From Flavobacterium sp. (GTDB lineage Bacteria; Bacteroidota; Bacteroidia; Flavobacteriales; Flavobacteriaceae), in assembly GCA_030682755.1 (NCBI GenBank), contig JAUXNR010000113.1:1-25117 (forward strand): DNA of 25,117 nt, given 5' to 3'. The notes beneath the pieces were generated by a model. It had not been told where the DNA came from and did no database searches. It saw nothing but the letters and a program-made list of their open reading frames with translations. This document shows positions 7,648 through 15,869 of this stretch, in pieces. The position numbers and the translations under genes are program-made. Position 1 is the first letter of the stretch. Each line of letters opens with the position of its first letter.

Positions 7648-7758
7648 AAAAAATTGGTTTTTAGAATTTTGTTTAAACAAATTTACAAAAGATTAAACAA
7701 ATAAAAATACATTTTGTTTAATTTTTTTTGATTAATTTTAAACAAAAATAAATTCAGG
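7648..7758. promoter_or_regulatory. Divergent rhodopsin/blh control region with five TTTGTTTAA boxes
   Basis: Five exact copies of TTTGTTTAA: plus strand at 7668-7676 and 7713-7721, minus strand at 7673-7681, 7693-7701 and 7738-7746. The first two overlap to form the 14-bp perfect palindrome TTTGTTTAAACAAA (7668-7681). Several start points are 20 or 25 bases apart. For the rhodopsin, TAAATTTG (7685-7678, minus) fits the flavobacterial -7 box and overlaps the palindrome, without a correctly spaced -33. For blh, TACATTTTG (7708-7716) is one base off the pattern and overlaps another box. The layout suggests one regulator controlling both genes, plausibly in response to light; that part is inference. 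Confidence 0.55.
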
Positions 7759-8652
7759 ATGTCAAAACTTACCAATTTCTCAATCTTCGCTAGCTTTTTG
7801 GGGTTATGGATAAATTCATTTTTCAATGAGGCTGTTCAAATAATTATAGGATTTATTTTAATTTTTTCATTTGGTATTCTTCATGGAGCGAATGATTTGC
7901 TTTTAATTGACAAAACGCAATCAAAATTTAGTGCTTTAAAATTCTATAAAATTCTGGGCTACTATATCACAGTAGTTATTCTTGGAGCAATACTTTTTTA
8001 CTTCATCCCTGCTTTTGCCATAACACTGTTTGTCATTATAAGTGGTTATCATTTTGGTGAGCAACATTGGCAGTTTGATTTAGTTAACCAAACCAAAACA
8101 CTAAACGTCTTTTTTTATCTGTTTTATGGATTGCTTGTGCTTAGCCTTCTCTTTATTTTTAATAGTAATGAAGTACAACGTATCATATCTGACATAACTA
8201 AATTGCATATTCCCTTAGAGTATATTTCTATATTTTTATATTTTTCGATGGCCTGTTTTATAATAACCTGCTTATTCAAATATTTTAAATCTGATGCGTT
8301 TAAAAAAATTGTTTTTCAAGAACTTTTATTTTTATTTGTTTTTGCAATCATTTTTAAAACCTCATCGCTCATTTGGGGCTTTACCATTTATTTTATATTG
8401 TGGCATAGTATTCCCTCTATGAAAGATCAAATCAATTTTTTATATGGCTCTGTGTCGTTTGAGAATTTTAAAAAGTATTTCAAATCTGCATTTTTCTATT
8501 GGATTATTTCTCTAGTAGGCATTTTACTTTTATATATTCTTTTTAAAAATGAATATTATTTTGATGCCTTATTTTTTTCTTTTTTGGCCGCCATAACTTT
8601 TCCTCATGTTTGGGTTATTGTAACGATGTTTAAAACAAAAAAAGCGAACTAG
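7759..8652 (+). CDS. blh: Blh, beta-carotene 15,15'-dioxygenase (Brp/Blh family)
   Basis: Integral membrane iron enzyme that cleaves beta-carotene into two retinals, the chromophore of the divergently encoded rhodopsin. The 297-residue protein has about 8 hydrophobic helices and the family's conserved histidines: His42 in GILHGANDLLLI, His98 and His103 in SGYHFGEQHW, His216 in LWHSIPSMKDQ and His283 in FPHVWV. These match the proposed iron ligands of the Brp/Blh family. The start at 7759 is an ATG after AATTCAGG. The stop codon lies inside the hairpin shared with the convergent dnaK gene. No carotenoid synthesis genes are in the window, so beta-carotene must be made from genes elsewhere. Confidence 0.95.
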   Translation: MSKLTNFSIFASFLGLWINSFFNEAVQIIIGFILIFSFGILHGANDLLLIDKTQSKFSALKFYKILGYYITVVILGAILFYFIPAFAITLFVIISGYHFGEQHWQFDLVNQTKTLNVFFYLFYGLLVLSLLFIFNSNEVQRIISDITKLHIPLEYISIFLYFSMACFIITCLFKYFKSDAFKKIVFQELLFLFVFAIIFKTSSLIWGFTIYFILWHSIPSMKDQINFLYGSVSFENFKKYFKSAFFYWIISLVGILLLYILFKNEYYFDALFFSFLAAITFPHVWVIVTMFKTKKAN

Positions 8653-8667
8653 TTACAGTTCGCTTTT
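8636..8667. terminator. Bidirectional terminator between blh and dnaK
   Basis: Perfect 11-bp inverted repeat, AAAAGCGAACT (8640-8650) and AGTTCGCTTTT (8657-8667), with a 6-base loop, flanked by A-rich and T-rich runs on the two sides. It includes the blh stop codon and lies 21 bases past the dnaK stop, so it can end both convergent transcripts. Confidence 0.85.
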
Positions 8668-8688
8668 CTATACATTCTTTAAAAGAGA

Positions 8689-10572
8689 TTATTTTACCTC
8701 TTCAAAATCAACATCTTGTGTTTGATCACCACCTGCATTTGCCGGTTCAGCTTGTTGAGCTCCTTGACCATCTTGTGTTTTATACATTTCTTCTGAAGCA
8801 TTTTTCCAAGCTTCATTGATTTTGTCTAAAGCTGGTTGAATCATTGCAATTTCTTTTGTCTCATAAGCGGCTTTTAATTCATTTAAAGCGGCTTCGATTG
8901 ATTGCTTGTTAGCATCAGACAATTTATCGCCATATTCTTTTAACTGACTTTCTGTTTGGAAAATCATTCCGTCAGCTTCGTTCAATTTGTCAACTCTTTC
9001 TTTAGCTATTTTATCTGCTTCTGCATTGATTTCAGCTTCTTTTTTCATTCTTTCGATTTCTTCCGGAGTTAATCCTGAAGAAGCTTCGATACGAATATCA
9101 TGCGATTTTCCGGTTCCTTTATCTGTCGCAGAAACTTTGATGATACCATTGGCATCAATGTCAAACGTTACTTCAATTTGCGGAACACCTCTTGGAGCTG
9201 GTGGAATTCCATCCAAATGGAAACGACCAATTGTTTTGTTGTCATTTGCCATTGGTCTTTCTCCTTGCAACACGTGGATTTCAACCGATGGTTGGTTATC
9301 TGCCGCTGTAGAAAAAACTTGTGATTTTTTGGTTGGGATGGTTGTGTTTGACTCAATTAATTTGGTCATTACACTTCCCATTGTTTCAATTCCTAATGAT
9401 AAAGGCGTAACGTCTAACAACAATACATCTTTTACATCACCTGTTAAAACACCACCTTGGATAGCAGCACCAATTGCCACAACCTCATCAGGATTTACCC
9501 CTTTTGATGGTTTTTTACCAAAATATTTTTCAACTTGTTCTTGAATAACCGGCATTCTTGTTGAACCTCCAACTAAGATAACTTCATCAATATCAGATGT
9601 TGACAAACCTGCATCTTTTAATGCTTTTACAACCGGTTCCATTGAACGTTTTACTAAACTTTCTGCCAATTGCTCAAATTTAGCTCTTGTTAAAGATTTA
9701 ACTAAGTGTTTTGGTCCTGTTGCTGTAGCCGTAACATATGGCAAGTTGATTTCAGTTTGCGTAGAAGATGACAATTCAATCTTTGCTTTTTCAGCTGCTT
9801 CTTTCAAACGTTGCAAAGCCATTGGGTCTTTACGTAAATCGATACCTTCTTCGCTGTTGAATTCATTTGCCAACCAATCGATGATTACTTGGTCAAAATC
9901 ATCTCCACCTAAATGTGTATCTCCGTTTGTTGATAAAACCTCAAAAACACCATCACCTAATTCAAGTACAGAAATATCAAATGTACCTCCACCTAAATCG
10001 TACACTGCAATTTTTTGATCTTTTCCGGCTTTATCTAAACCGTATGCTAACGCAGCAGCAGTTGGTTCATTAATAATACGCATTACTTTTAAACCTGCAA
10101 TTTCTCCGGCTTCTTTTGTAGCTTGACGTTGAGCATCATTAAAATAAGCAGGAACAGTAATAACTGCTTCGGTTACTGTTTGACCTAAATAATCCTCAGC
10201 CGTTTTTTTCATTTTTTGAAGTGTCATAGCTGACAATTCTTGCGGCGTGTATAAACGACCGTCAATATCAACACGTGGGGTGTCATTGTCACCTTTAACT
10301 ACTTTATAAGCAACATTTCCAGCCTCTTTTGCACTTTCTGTATATTTATTACCCATAAAACGTTTGATAGACGCAATGGTTTTGGTTGGATTAGTCACCG
10401 CTTGTCTTTTTGCAGGATCCCCTACTTTGATTTCGCCACCTTCCACAAATGCAATAACTGACGGAGTTGTTCTTTTACCTTCAGCGTTTGCAATTACTAC
10501 CGGTTCTCCACCTTCCATTACGGACACACAAGAGTTGGTAGTTCCTAAATCGATTCCAATTATTTTACTCAT
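8689..10572 (-). CDS. dnaK: DnaK, Hsp70 molecular chaperone
   Basis: ATP-dependent cytoplasmic chaperone. It is 627 residues, close to the usual 630-640. The ATPase domain starts at [15 protein letters not shown]; further signatures are [13 protein letters not shown] (about 165-177), [12 protein letters not shown] (about 192-203) and [10 protein letters not shown] (about 330-340). The interdomain linker [15 protein letters not shown] follows near 380, then the substrate-binding domain and helical lid. The C-terminus ends DVDFEEVK, the usual acidic bacterial tail. dnaJ and grpE are not adjacent, as is common in this phylum. No CIRCE element (TTAGCACTC/GAGTGCTAA) is present upstream; instead there is a sigma-54-like element and TGACA repeats. 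Downstream it shares a bidirectional terminator with blh. Confidence 0.98.
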   Translation of the reverse strand: MSKIIGIDLGTTNSCVSVMEGGEPVVIANAEGKRTTPSVIAFVEGGEIKVGDPAKRQAVTNPTKTIASIKRFMGNKYTESAKEAGNVAYKVVKGDNDTPRVDIDGRLYTPQELSAMTLQKMKKTAEDYLGQTVTEAVITVPAYFNDAQRQATKEAGEIAGLKVMRIINEPTAAALAYGLDKAGKDQKIAVYDLGGGTFDISVLELGDGVFEVLSTNGDTHLGGDDFDQVIIDWLANEFNSEEGIDLRKDPMALQRLKEAAEKAKIELSSSTQTEINLPYVTATATGPKHLVKSLTRAKFEQLAESLVKRSMEPVVKALKDAGLSTSDIDEVILVGGSTRMPVIQEQVEKYFGKKPSKGVNPDEVVAIGAAIQGGVLTGDVKDVLLLDVTPLSLGIETMGSVMTKLIESNTTIPTKKSQVFSTAADNQPSVEIHVLQGERPMANDNKTIGRFHLDGIPPAPRGVPQIEVTFDIDANGIIKVSATDKGTGKSHDIRIEASSGLTPEEIERMKKEAEINAEADKIAKERVDKLNEADGMIFQTESQLKEYGDKLSDANKQSIEAALNELKAAYETKEIAMIQPALDKINEAWKNASEEMYKTQDGQGAQQAEPANAGGDQTQDVDFEEVK

Positions 10573-10630
10573 AACTTTAAATTTCTAATTCTTTAGTTTT
10601 TAATTCGCTTTTTAAACTTGATATCCAAAT

Positions 10631-10647
10631 GACAAGGATTATGCCAA
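10631..10647 (-). promoter_or_regulatory. Sigma-54-like -24/-12 element upstream of dnaK
   Basis: On the minus strand the sequence is TTGGCATAATCCTTGTC. It has the -24 core TTGGCA and a TTGT in place of the -12 TTGC, with ten bases between GG and GT as the sigma-54 pattern requires (GG-N10-GC). A start about 12 bases downstream would give a leader of about 45 bases before dnaK. The single mismatch at the -12 C is the main weakness. Confidence 0.5.
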
Positions 10648-10664
10648 GCCAAAAAATAAAAGAA

Positions 10665-10714
10665 AATGTCACATTTTGACTGACGTATCAGAAAAAATAT
10701 GACATTATGACATT
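10665..10714 (-). promoter_or_regulatory. TGACA/TGTCA repeats upstream of dnaK, candidate activator site
   Basis: The palindrome AATGTCACATT (10665-10675) is followed by a tandem 8-bp repeat ATGACATT ATGACATT (10699-10706, 10707-10714), so TGTCA and its complement TGACA occur at 10667, 10700 and 10708. CTGACGTATCAG (10680-10691), with CTGA/TCAG arms, lies between. All of it sits 20-85 bases upstream of the -24 box, where a sigma-54 activator or a heat-shock regulator could bind. Confidence 0.4.
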
Positions 10715-10727
10715 TTTTTTTTACGAG

Positions 10728-13229
10728 TTACTCCACCAAAAACAACGCATTACTAAACAACAAATTACCATTTTCCCAGAAACCTCTAAAAAGTGGATTA
10801 TCTATCATGTAAATAATTTTACCGTTTCCTTTATATTCAACAGCAAAAGAAACAGATTCTTCAATTTTCTTTTTGAGTTTGTTACCAATAAAACCAAAGC
10901 TTTGATAGTTTTTTGGAACGTAAATTACATTTTGAGCATTCTTTAGTAGTTTAAAATTTCTGTCAGATGTTTTTAAACTGAAGTATTTATCTCCTAACCC
11001 ATACGACAAAGGATGTGATTTATCTAGCCAATTTTCAACAATCGCTCCCGGAATAAAACTTGAAATTGCTCTTCTTTCATAACCTTCAAAATCCAAATAC
11101 CTGTTTTTCAATTGCTCTTCTTCTTTTGCTTTTTGAGCGGCTGTTTTTTCATCATCCGTAGCAAAAGCCGTTAAACCATAACCTTCTCTGTCTTCAAATA
11201 AATTTAGTGCTCCATCAATAGCAATTACTTTTCCACCTTTTGATATAAAATCATCAATGCTTTTTTTCTGATTGTCAGACAAATTATACCAACCATCCGG
11301 CATAATAAGCGTTGTATAATCTGATAAGTTTATTCTATTAAAATTAGGCATCTCCACAATGCTCAAAGGATATTCAACCACTTGATCCATATAAAACCAA
11401 ACCTGTCCGAAATCAATATTACTCACTCCCGTGCCTCCCAAAACCAAAACTTTTGGTGCTTTTAACAAAGGATAATTTTCACCGCCTAAATCGCCTCCTT
11501 TTTCAGCAAAGCCACTTTCAAGTATGACATAATCCGATTTTTCCTGAACCAATGACGAGACAAAAACATTAAAATTTTCGACTTTTGGATTGTCTCCTTT
11601 TGTTACGATTAAACCACCTCTCTCGATTTTTTGATTGCCAAAAGTGATGTCTTTTTTAGCATACCTAACTTGTATTTTGTTCTGATGTAGTTGACTTAAA
11701 ACACGAGCAGAACTTCTGTTATTCCATGGAATATAAAAAGCATACGCAGAAGATTTTACATCTCTGGTTAAAGTCTCCACCTTACTTTTTGTTTTTAAAG
11801 ACAAAGGCGTTTTCAACGCATAGCTTTCCACACCATAAGCCAATGGTAATGCCCACGCTGTGATATCATAAGACAAACTATCAGACAATTTATGATGAGG
11901 CTCAAACAAAACTTGAGTTAAAACAGATCGAGGTTGATTCACTGAAACTATAATATCATTAGGCTCAATTGTGAATGATTTCTCTTTATTGGTTTGATAA
12001 TGATATCCTGACAATTTTCGGGTTTCATCAGCAAAAGAACTTTCAATCCTATTGCGATTTAAAAGTGTAAGTAATTCTAAATTTCTCGAATTATTTTTAA
12101 TAACATAAGTCTGGTATTTGCTTTTTGGTTTTGAACGACTGTCTTTAAAGTAGTTTCTAAATTCTTTTCGCAACGATTCTTTCAACACATTTGATAATTC
12201 AACAGCAGCTAAAATGGCCATTTTATGATGATCTATTCGATCTTGAATGGTTAAAACTTCTCCATTTTTTAACGAAACCGCTCTTCCTGCTCCAATACCT
12301 CCTTGTTCATAAGTCATCCCGATGGCACCATTAAAACTCGGATAGGTATCACCATAACTCGGATAAAACAAATCAAATCGTTCTCCGGAATAATACATCC
12401 AGCCTTCCTTGTCAAATTTTTTAGAGGTTAACTCTCCGATTTTTTTATGAAAATCTCTTTGAAACGGTGTAATTTGTTCATGAAAAGGTTCGGCAGCCGG
12501 CGGAAAAAAGTAAGGTTCGTTGAATCCCATTTCGTGTACATCAACATGCACCATTGGCATCCATTCATGATACAAATTCATTCTGAGTTGTGTTTCCAAT
12601 TGCGTTTGCCAAGCCCAATCTCTATTCAAATCATAAACATAATGATTTTGACGACCTCCCGGCCATGGCTCCATATGCTCACGATCAGTTAATCCGGGAT
12701 GTGTTTTTTTGCCGGAAATATCACGAAGCCAATTGGCATAACGCGAAAAACCATCCGGATTCAAACAAGGATCCAAAATTATAACCGTATCTTCTAACCA
12801 TTTCTTTGTAGTGGCATTACCTGGATTTATCAATTCGTATGCAATGGCAAGCGAACTTTCAATCGCTCCAATTTCATTTCCATGAACATTAAAACTTAAC
12901 CAAATTACATTTATGTCTTTGTATGAATTTGATTTTGTGGGAAACAAACCAATTTCATTTAAATGATTTTTTCGGATCGTTTCCAAATTTTTTAAATTCT
13001 CAGGAGTAGAAATAAAATAAGCATTCAAATTTCGCTCTTGCGTGGTCTCTCCATATTTTTGATGTTTTATCCAATCTGAATTTTTAGTTAAATGATTAAA
13101 ATAATCTTCAACTTGATGGTAAAAAGTTACTTGCTTTCCATAATTTGGCAAATAATCCGTGGGCGATTGTATTTGAGACTGCATTGAAAAACAGACCAAT
13201 AGCGAAAAAAACGTCAGAATACGATTCAT
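10728..13229 (-). CDS. Exported M14-family zinc metallocarboxypeptidase
   Basis: Large secreted or periplasmic peptidase of 833 residues. A signal peptide (MNRILTFFSLLVCFSMQSQ, cleavage likely near residue 19) is followed by an M14 catalytic domain: zinc ligands His116 and Glu119 in FNVHGNEIGA, the DLNRDW segment (200-205), the third histidine in HVDVHEMG (His228 or His232) and the catalytic Glu308 in GMTYEQGG. The C-terminal half, about 350-833, looks like the extra alpha/beta region common in Bacteroidetes M14 proteins (ITKGDNPKVENF..., KVLVLGGTG, TLIMPDGWYN and a DGALNLF stretch, resembling a glutamine-amidotransferase-like fold). No C-terminal type IX sorting domain is visible. A lone -7 box (TATATTTG, 13256-13249) lies upstream. 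Substrate unknown. Confidence 0.92.
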   Translation of the reverse strand: MNRILTFFSLLVCFSMQSQIQSPTDYLPNYGKQVTFYHQVEDYFNHLTKNSDWIKHQKYGETTQERNLNAYFISTPENLKNLETIRKNHLNEIGLFPTKSNSYKDINVIWLSFNVHGNEIGAIESSLAIAYELINPGNATTKKWLEDTVIILDPCLNPDGFSRYANWLRDISGKKTHPGLTDREHMEPWPGGRQNHYVYDLNRDWAWQTQLETQLRMNLYHEWMPMVHVDVHEMGFNEPYFFPPAAEPFHEQITPFQRDFHKKIGELTSKKFDKEGWMYYSGERFDLFYPSYGDTYPSFNGAIGMTYEQGGIGAGRAVSLKNGEVLTIQDRIDHHKMAILAAVELSNVLKESLRKEFRNYFKDSRSKPKSKYQTYVIKNNSRNLELLTLLNRNRIESSFADETRKLSGYHYQTNKEKSFTIEPNDIIVSVNQPRSVLTQVLFEPHHKLSDSLSYDITAWALPLAYGVESYALKTPLSLKTKSKVETLTRDVKSSAYAFYIPWNNRSSARVLSQLHQNKIQVRYAKKDITFGNQKIERGGLIVTKGDNPKVENFNVFVSSLVQEKSDYVILESGFAEKGGDLGGENYPLLKAPKVLVLGGTGVSNIDFGQVWFYMDQVVEYPLSIVEMPNFNRINLSDYTTLIMPDGWYNLSDNQKKSIDDFISKGGKVIAIDGALNLFEDREGYGLTAFATDDEKTAAQKAKEEEQLKNRYLDFEGYERRAISSFIPGAIVENWLDKSHPLSYGLGDKYFSLKTSDRNFKLLKNAQNVIYVPKNYQSFGFIGNKLKKKIEESVSFAVEYKGNGKIIYMIDNPLFRGFWENGNLLFSNALFLVE

Positions 13230-13248
13230 TTTTTGAAATTTAAAAAAT

Positions 13249-13256
13249 CAAATATA
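13249..13256 (-). promoter_or_regulatory. Possible -7 box for the M14 peptidase gene
   Basis: TATATTTG on the minus strand fits TAnnTTTG about 20 bases upstream of the ATG. The nearest TTG (13270-13268) is only 11 bases away, too close for the usual spacing. Confidence 0.35.
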
Positions 13257-13312
13257 AGGTATTTTATCAACCGATTTACTTTGATATTGCGGTAATTCTA
13301 ACTTAACTGATG

Positions 13313-13345
13313 TTTGTTTTTACGTCAAACTAAACACTATATTTG
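13313..13345 (+). promoter_or_regulatory. Flavobacterial promoter for sdaA
   Basis: TTTG (13313-13316), 21-base spacer, TATATTTG (13338-13345): a full match to TTG-N17-23-TAnnTTTG. Transcription would start about 15 bases before the ATG at 13367. Confidence 0.65.
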
Positions 13346-13366
13346 CCTTACTAAATCGTTATAGTT

Positions 13367-14791
13367 ATGGAAGAATGTATTTCTGTTTTTGATATGCTTA
13401 AAATTGGTGTGGGTCCTTCAAGTTCACACACACTCGGGCCTTGGCGTGCTGCGGAACGATTTTTAGCAGAAATTAGAGCAGAAAATTTGTTGTTTAAAGC
13501 AACTCGAATTAAAGTTGATTTATACGGTTCGCTTTCCTTAACGGGAAAAGGACACGCAACAGATTATGCAGTAATGTTAGGATTAAGTGGTCAAGACCCT
13601 GAAACTATTCCGGTTTCTGACATTGACGGAATTATCCAATCTATAAAAACTACAAAAAAAATCAACTTAGGCAATGAAAATTCAATAGATTTTGATGTGG
13701 AAAAAGACATTGTTTTCAACAAAAATTTTCTTCCTTTTCATGCTAATGGATTGACTTTTACGTTATTTACTTCTGAAAAAGAAATCAGTGAAACCTATTA
13801 TTCTATTGGTGGCGGATTTGTAGTGAAAGAAGAACGAACCAATGCAAAAAAGAAGATTGAAATAAAATGTGCTTTCCCCTATCCAATTCAAAAAGCAGAT
13901 GAATTATTAGACTATTGTAAAAAAGAAAATAAATCGATTTCTGAAATTGTGTATGAAAACGAAAAATCGATGCGTTCTGAAGAAGAAATTAATCGCGAGT
14001 TAATGCGAATTTGGCATACGATGTTAGAATGTATTTACATTGGTTGTCACTCCGAAGGAATTTTACCCGGCGGATTAAACGTAAGACGAAGAGCATTTGA
14101 CATGCACGAAGGTTTAAAAGGAACGCTTCCCTACTCCAATCCGCAAGAATGGCTGGAAACCATCAGAAAAACAGAAGTGAAGTTTCGTCAAATTCTAAAA
14201 TGGGTAAGCTGTTTTGCTTTGGCCGTCAATGAAGTGAATGCTGCTTTAGGTCGAGTGGTTACCGCACCAACCAACGGAAGTGCAGGAGTAATTCCGGCCG
14301 TTTTGATGTATTATTTAGTGATTGAAAATCATAATGCCGGAGAAAAAGAAATCAAGCAATTTTTATTAGTTGCCGGCGAAATTGGTAGTATTTTCAAAAA
14401 AGGAGCTACAATTTCTGCCGCAATGGGTGGATGTCAAGCGGAAATTGGTGTGTCGAGTGCCATGGCTGCAGCTGCTTTGTGTGAACTCATGGGAGGAACG
14501 CCTGCTCAAGTGACTATGGCTGCCGAAATTGCCATGGAACATCATTTGGGAATGACGTGCGACCCAATTGGCGGATTGGTTCAAATTCCGTGTATTGAAC
14601 GCAATACAATGGGAGCCATTAAAGCGATTAATGCAGCTGAATTAGCATTAGAAACAGATGCTTTAAATGCAAAAGTTCCGTTGGACAAAGTAATTAACAC
14701 CATGTGGGAAACGGCCAAAGATATGAACTCCAAATACAAAGAAACCAGCGAAGGTGGATTGGCAGTTGGAGTAAATTTGGCGGATTGCTAA
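13367..14791 (+). CDS. sdaA: L-serine ammonia-lyase (single-chain iron-sulfur serine dehydratase)
   Basis: Converts L-serine to pyruvate and ammonia in the cytoplasm using a [4Fe-4S] cluster. At 474 residues it is the one-chain form, with the beta domain first ([15 protein letters not shown], 14-28) and the catalytic alpha domain after about residue 190 ([13 protein letters not shown]). Cluster cysteines are Cys356 in MGGCQAEIG, Cys398 in GMTCDPIGG and Cys409 in QIPCIERN; the spacings of 42 and 11 match those reported for the Legionella enzyme. The protein ends exactly on a cysteine (VNLADC, Cys474), as in the Legionella enzyme, whose C-terminal Cys folds back into the active site as a fourth ligand to the cluster. 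It has its own promoter. Confidence 0.96.
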   Translation: MEECISVFDMLKIGVGPSSSHTLGPWRAAERFLAEIRAENLLFKATRIKVDLYGSLSLTGKGHATDYAVMLGLSGQDPETIPVSDIDGIIQSIKTTKKINLGNENSIDFDVEKDIVFNKNFLPFHANGLTFTLFTSEKEISETYYSIGGGFVVKEERTNAKKKIEIKCAFPYPIQKADELLDYCKKENKSISEIVYENEKSMRSEEEINRELMRIWHTMLECIYIGCHSEGILPGGLNVRRRAFDMHEGLKGTLPYSNPQEWLETIRKTEVKFRQILKWVSCFALAVNEVNAALGRVVTAPTNGSAGVIPAVLMYYLVIENHNAGEKEIKQFLLVAGEIGSIFKKGATISAAMGGCQAEIGVSSAMAAAALCELMGGTPAQVTMAAEIAMEHHLGMTCDPIGGLVQIPCIERNTMGAIKAINAAELALETDALNAKVPLDKVINTMWETAKDMNSKYKETSEGGLAVGVNLADC

Positions 14792-14799
14792 ACTAAACT

Positions 14800-15484
14800 A
14801 TGATAATAAAATTCTTCAAAAAAAATTAAAAATTTCTGGTTGTCCGACACCAGCTTTATCACCTTGTTGATTGTTTTGTTGTGTCTGAATTTTATTGTTC
14901 CCGTTTTGATTGATGCAGAAATTTTAGGAGAATATTCGCTTAACGGAATTTATCTTTTTCTTTTTTTAGTGGGAATTTTTTCGTCTGATCATAATTGGTT
15001 TAAATTTTTAACTATTAGCTTTTTTTTGCTTCAAGTTTCACTTAGAATTATTCGTTTTAGTGATTCGCCAACCGAATTCTATTTTTGGGAACAGATTGTA
15101 ATGCTAATGAACCTTGTTCTATTAATTATTGTTAATTTGAATTTACTTTTTAGAGATAAAGAAATCACTTACTACAGAATTATTGGTGCTGTAAATGTTT
15201 ATTTAATGTTGGGTTTAATTGGTGTATCTCTATTAGAATTAATACATTTAGTTTACGGACATTCATTGGAAGGTGGCTGGAAACCGGATGAAGAAACACT
15301 TAATTTTCCGAACTTTATTTATTATAGCATGACTAGTTTAACAACAGTTGGCTATGGCGATTTAATTCCAACCAATGCTGCAGCAAGAATGACATCTGTA
15401 TTTTTATCAGCAATTGGCATTTTATATCCGGCTGTGGTTATTTCTAGTTTAATTTCTTCTGGGATGACTATAAAGAAAGGGTAA
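14800..15484 (+). pseudogene. Potassium-channel-like membrane protein; start separated from body by a one-base shift in an A8 tract
   Basis: The continuous frame runs from a TTG at 14840 to 15484 (214 residues). It has several hydrophobic helices and then a pore segment with the selectivity filter TTVGYGDLIP (about 169-178) and a last helix, the hallmark of the ion-channel 2 family. An ATG at 14800 begins MIIKFFKK and then hits TAA at 14827, directly after eight A (14818-14825). Removing one A would give MIIKFFKKIKNFWLSDTSF and run on in the channel frame, a normal start for such a protein. So this is a sequencing error, a slippage-controlled gene or a gene using the weak TTG. It follows sdaA by 8 bases and may share its transcript. 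The channel identity is firm; whether it is broken is not. Confidence 0.7.
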
Positions 15485-15488
15485 ATAA

Positions 15489-15680
15489 TTAGTGTATATT
15501 CAACTTTAAAAAAGCCGCACAAGTTCCAAACCCAATGATGAAAGTAATTATGGAAATAACCAATATTCTTAAACCTAACTTTCGTTTGGATTCAAAAAAC
15601 AATAAAATAATACCAATCACAAAACTGATTATGCTAAGTAATGCTACTATTATTCCAAAACCAACAAAAAAATCATCCAT
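15489..15680 (-). CDS. Small two-helix membrane protein (63 aa), IIGFGTC type
   Basis: A 63-residue protein with two hydrophobic helices: FFVGFGIIVALLSIISFVIG (4-23) and ILVISIITFIIGFGTCAAFL (39-58), joined by a basic loop ESKRKLG. The second helix carries IIGFG[ST]C, which is shared with the neighbouring 58-residue protein, so the two are paralogues. I do not recognise a named function. It is the last gene of the run beginning at 18429, 10 bases after the 58-residue gene, and its stop faces that of the channel gene 4 bases away. Confidence 0.65.
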   Translation of the reverse strand: MDDFFVGFGIIVALLSIISFVIGIILLFFESKRKLGLRILVISIITFIIGFGTCAAFLKLNIH

Positions 15681-15690
15681 ACTTTTTTAT

Positions 15691-15867
15691 TTAAGCGTTA
15701 TAAATTAATGCAAAGCAAGAACCAAAACCGATAATAAGACCTATTAGACTATACAACATTAACTTTAACGCATCTTCCTTTTTATCTTTTTCAACTATTA
15801 GTTGTAATAATCCTAAAAGAAACATAAAACCGGAACCTACAATTGTTATGAAAAAAAACATAAACAT
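15691..15867 (-). CDS. Small two-helix membrane protein (58 aa), IIGFGSC type
   Basis: A short reading frame of 58 residues from the ATG at 15867 (a second ATG at 15861 is also possible). It encodes MFMFFFITIVGSGFMFLLGL, a charged loop VEKDKKEDALKL and a second helix LIGLIIGFGSCFALIYNA. The layout and the IIGFGSC motif mirror the 63-residue neighbour, which supports both as real genes. It starts 2 bases after the radical SAM stop, so cotranscription is nearly certain. Function unknown; a structural or accessory membrane role beside the radical SAM and Lgt-like proteins is possible. Confidence 0.65.
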   Translation of the reverse strand: MFMFFFITIVGSGFMFLLGLLQLIVEKDKKEDALKLMLYSLIGLIIGFGSCFALIYNA

Positions 15868-15869
15868 TT

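Noticed and set aside
7648..7680. Eleven-residue N-terminal extension of the rhodopsin from a TTG at 7680
   Set aside because: It starts with TTG, is polar, overlaps the palindromic boxes and the -7 element, and an ATG at 7647 gives a normal rhodopsin length.
8987..9544. 185-codon open frame on the plus strand inside dnaK
   Set aside because: Antisense shadow of a highly conserved gene; the product resembles no known protein.
10573..10727. CIRCE/HrcA operator upstream of dnaK
   Set aside because: Searched by eye for TTAGCACTC and GAGTGCTAA; neither is present.
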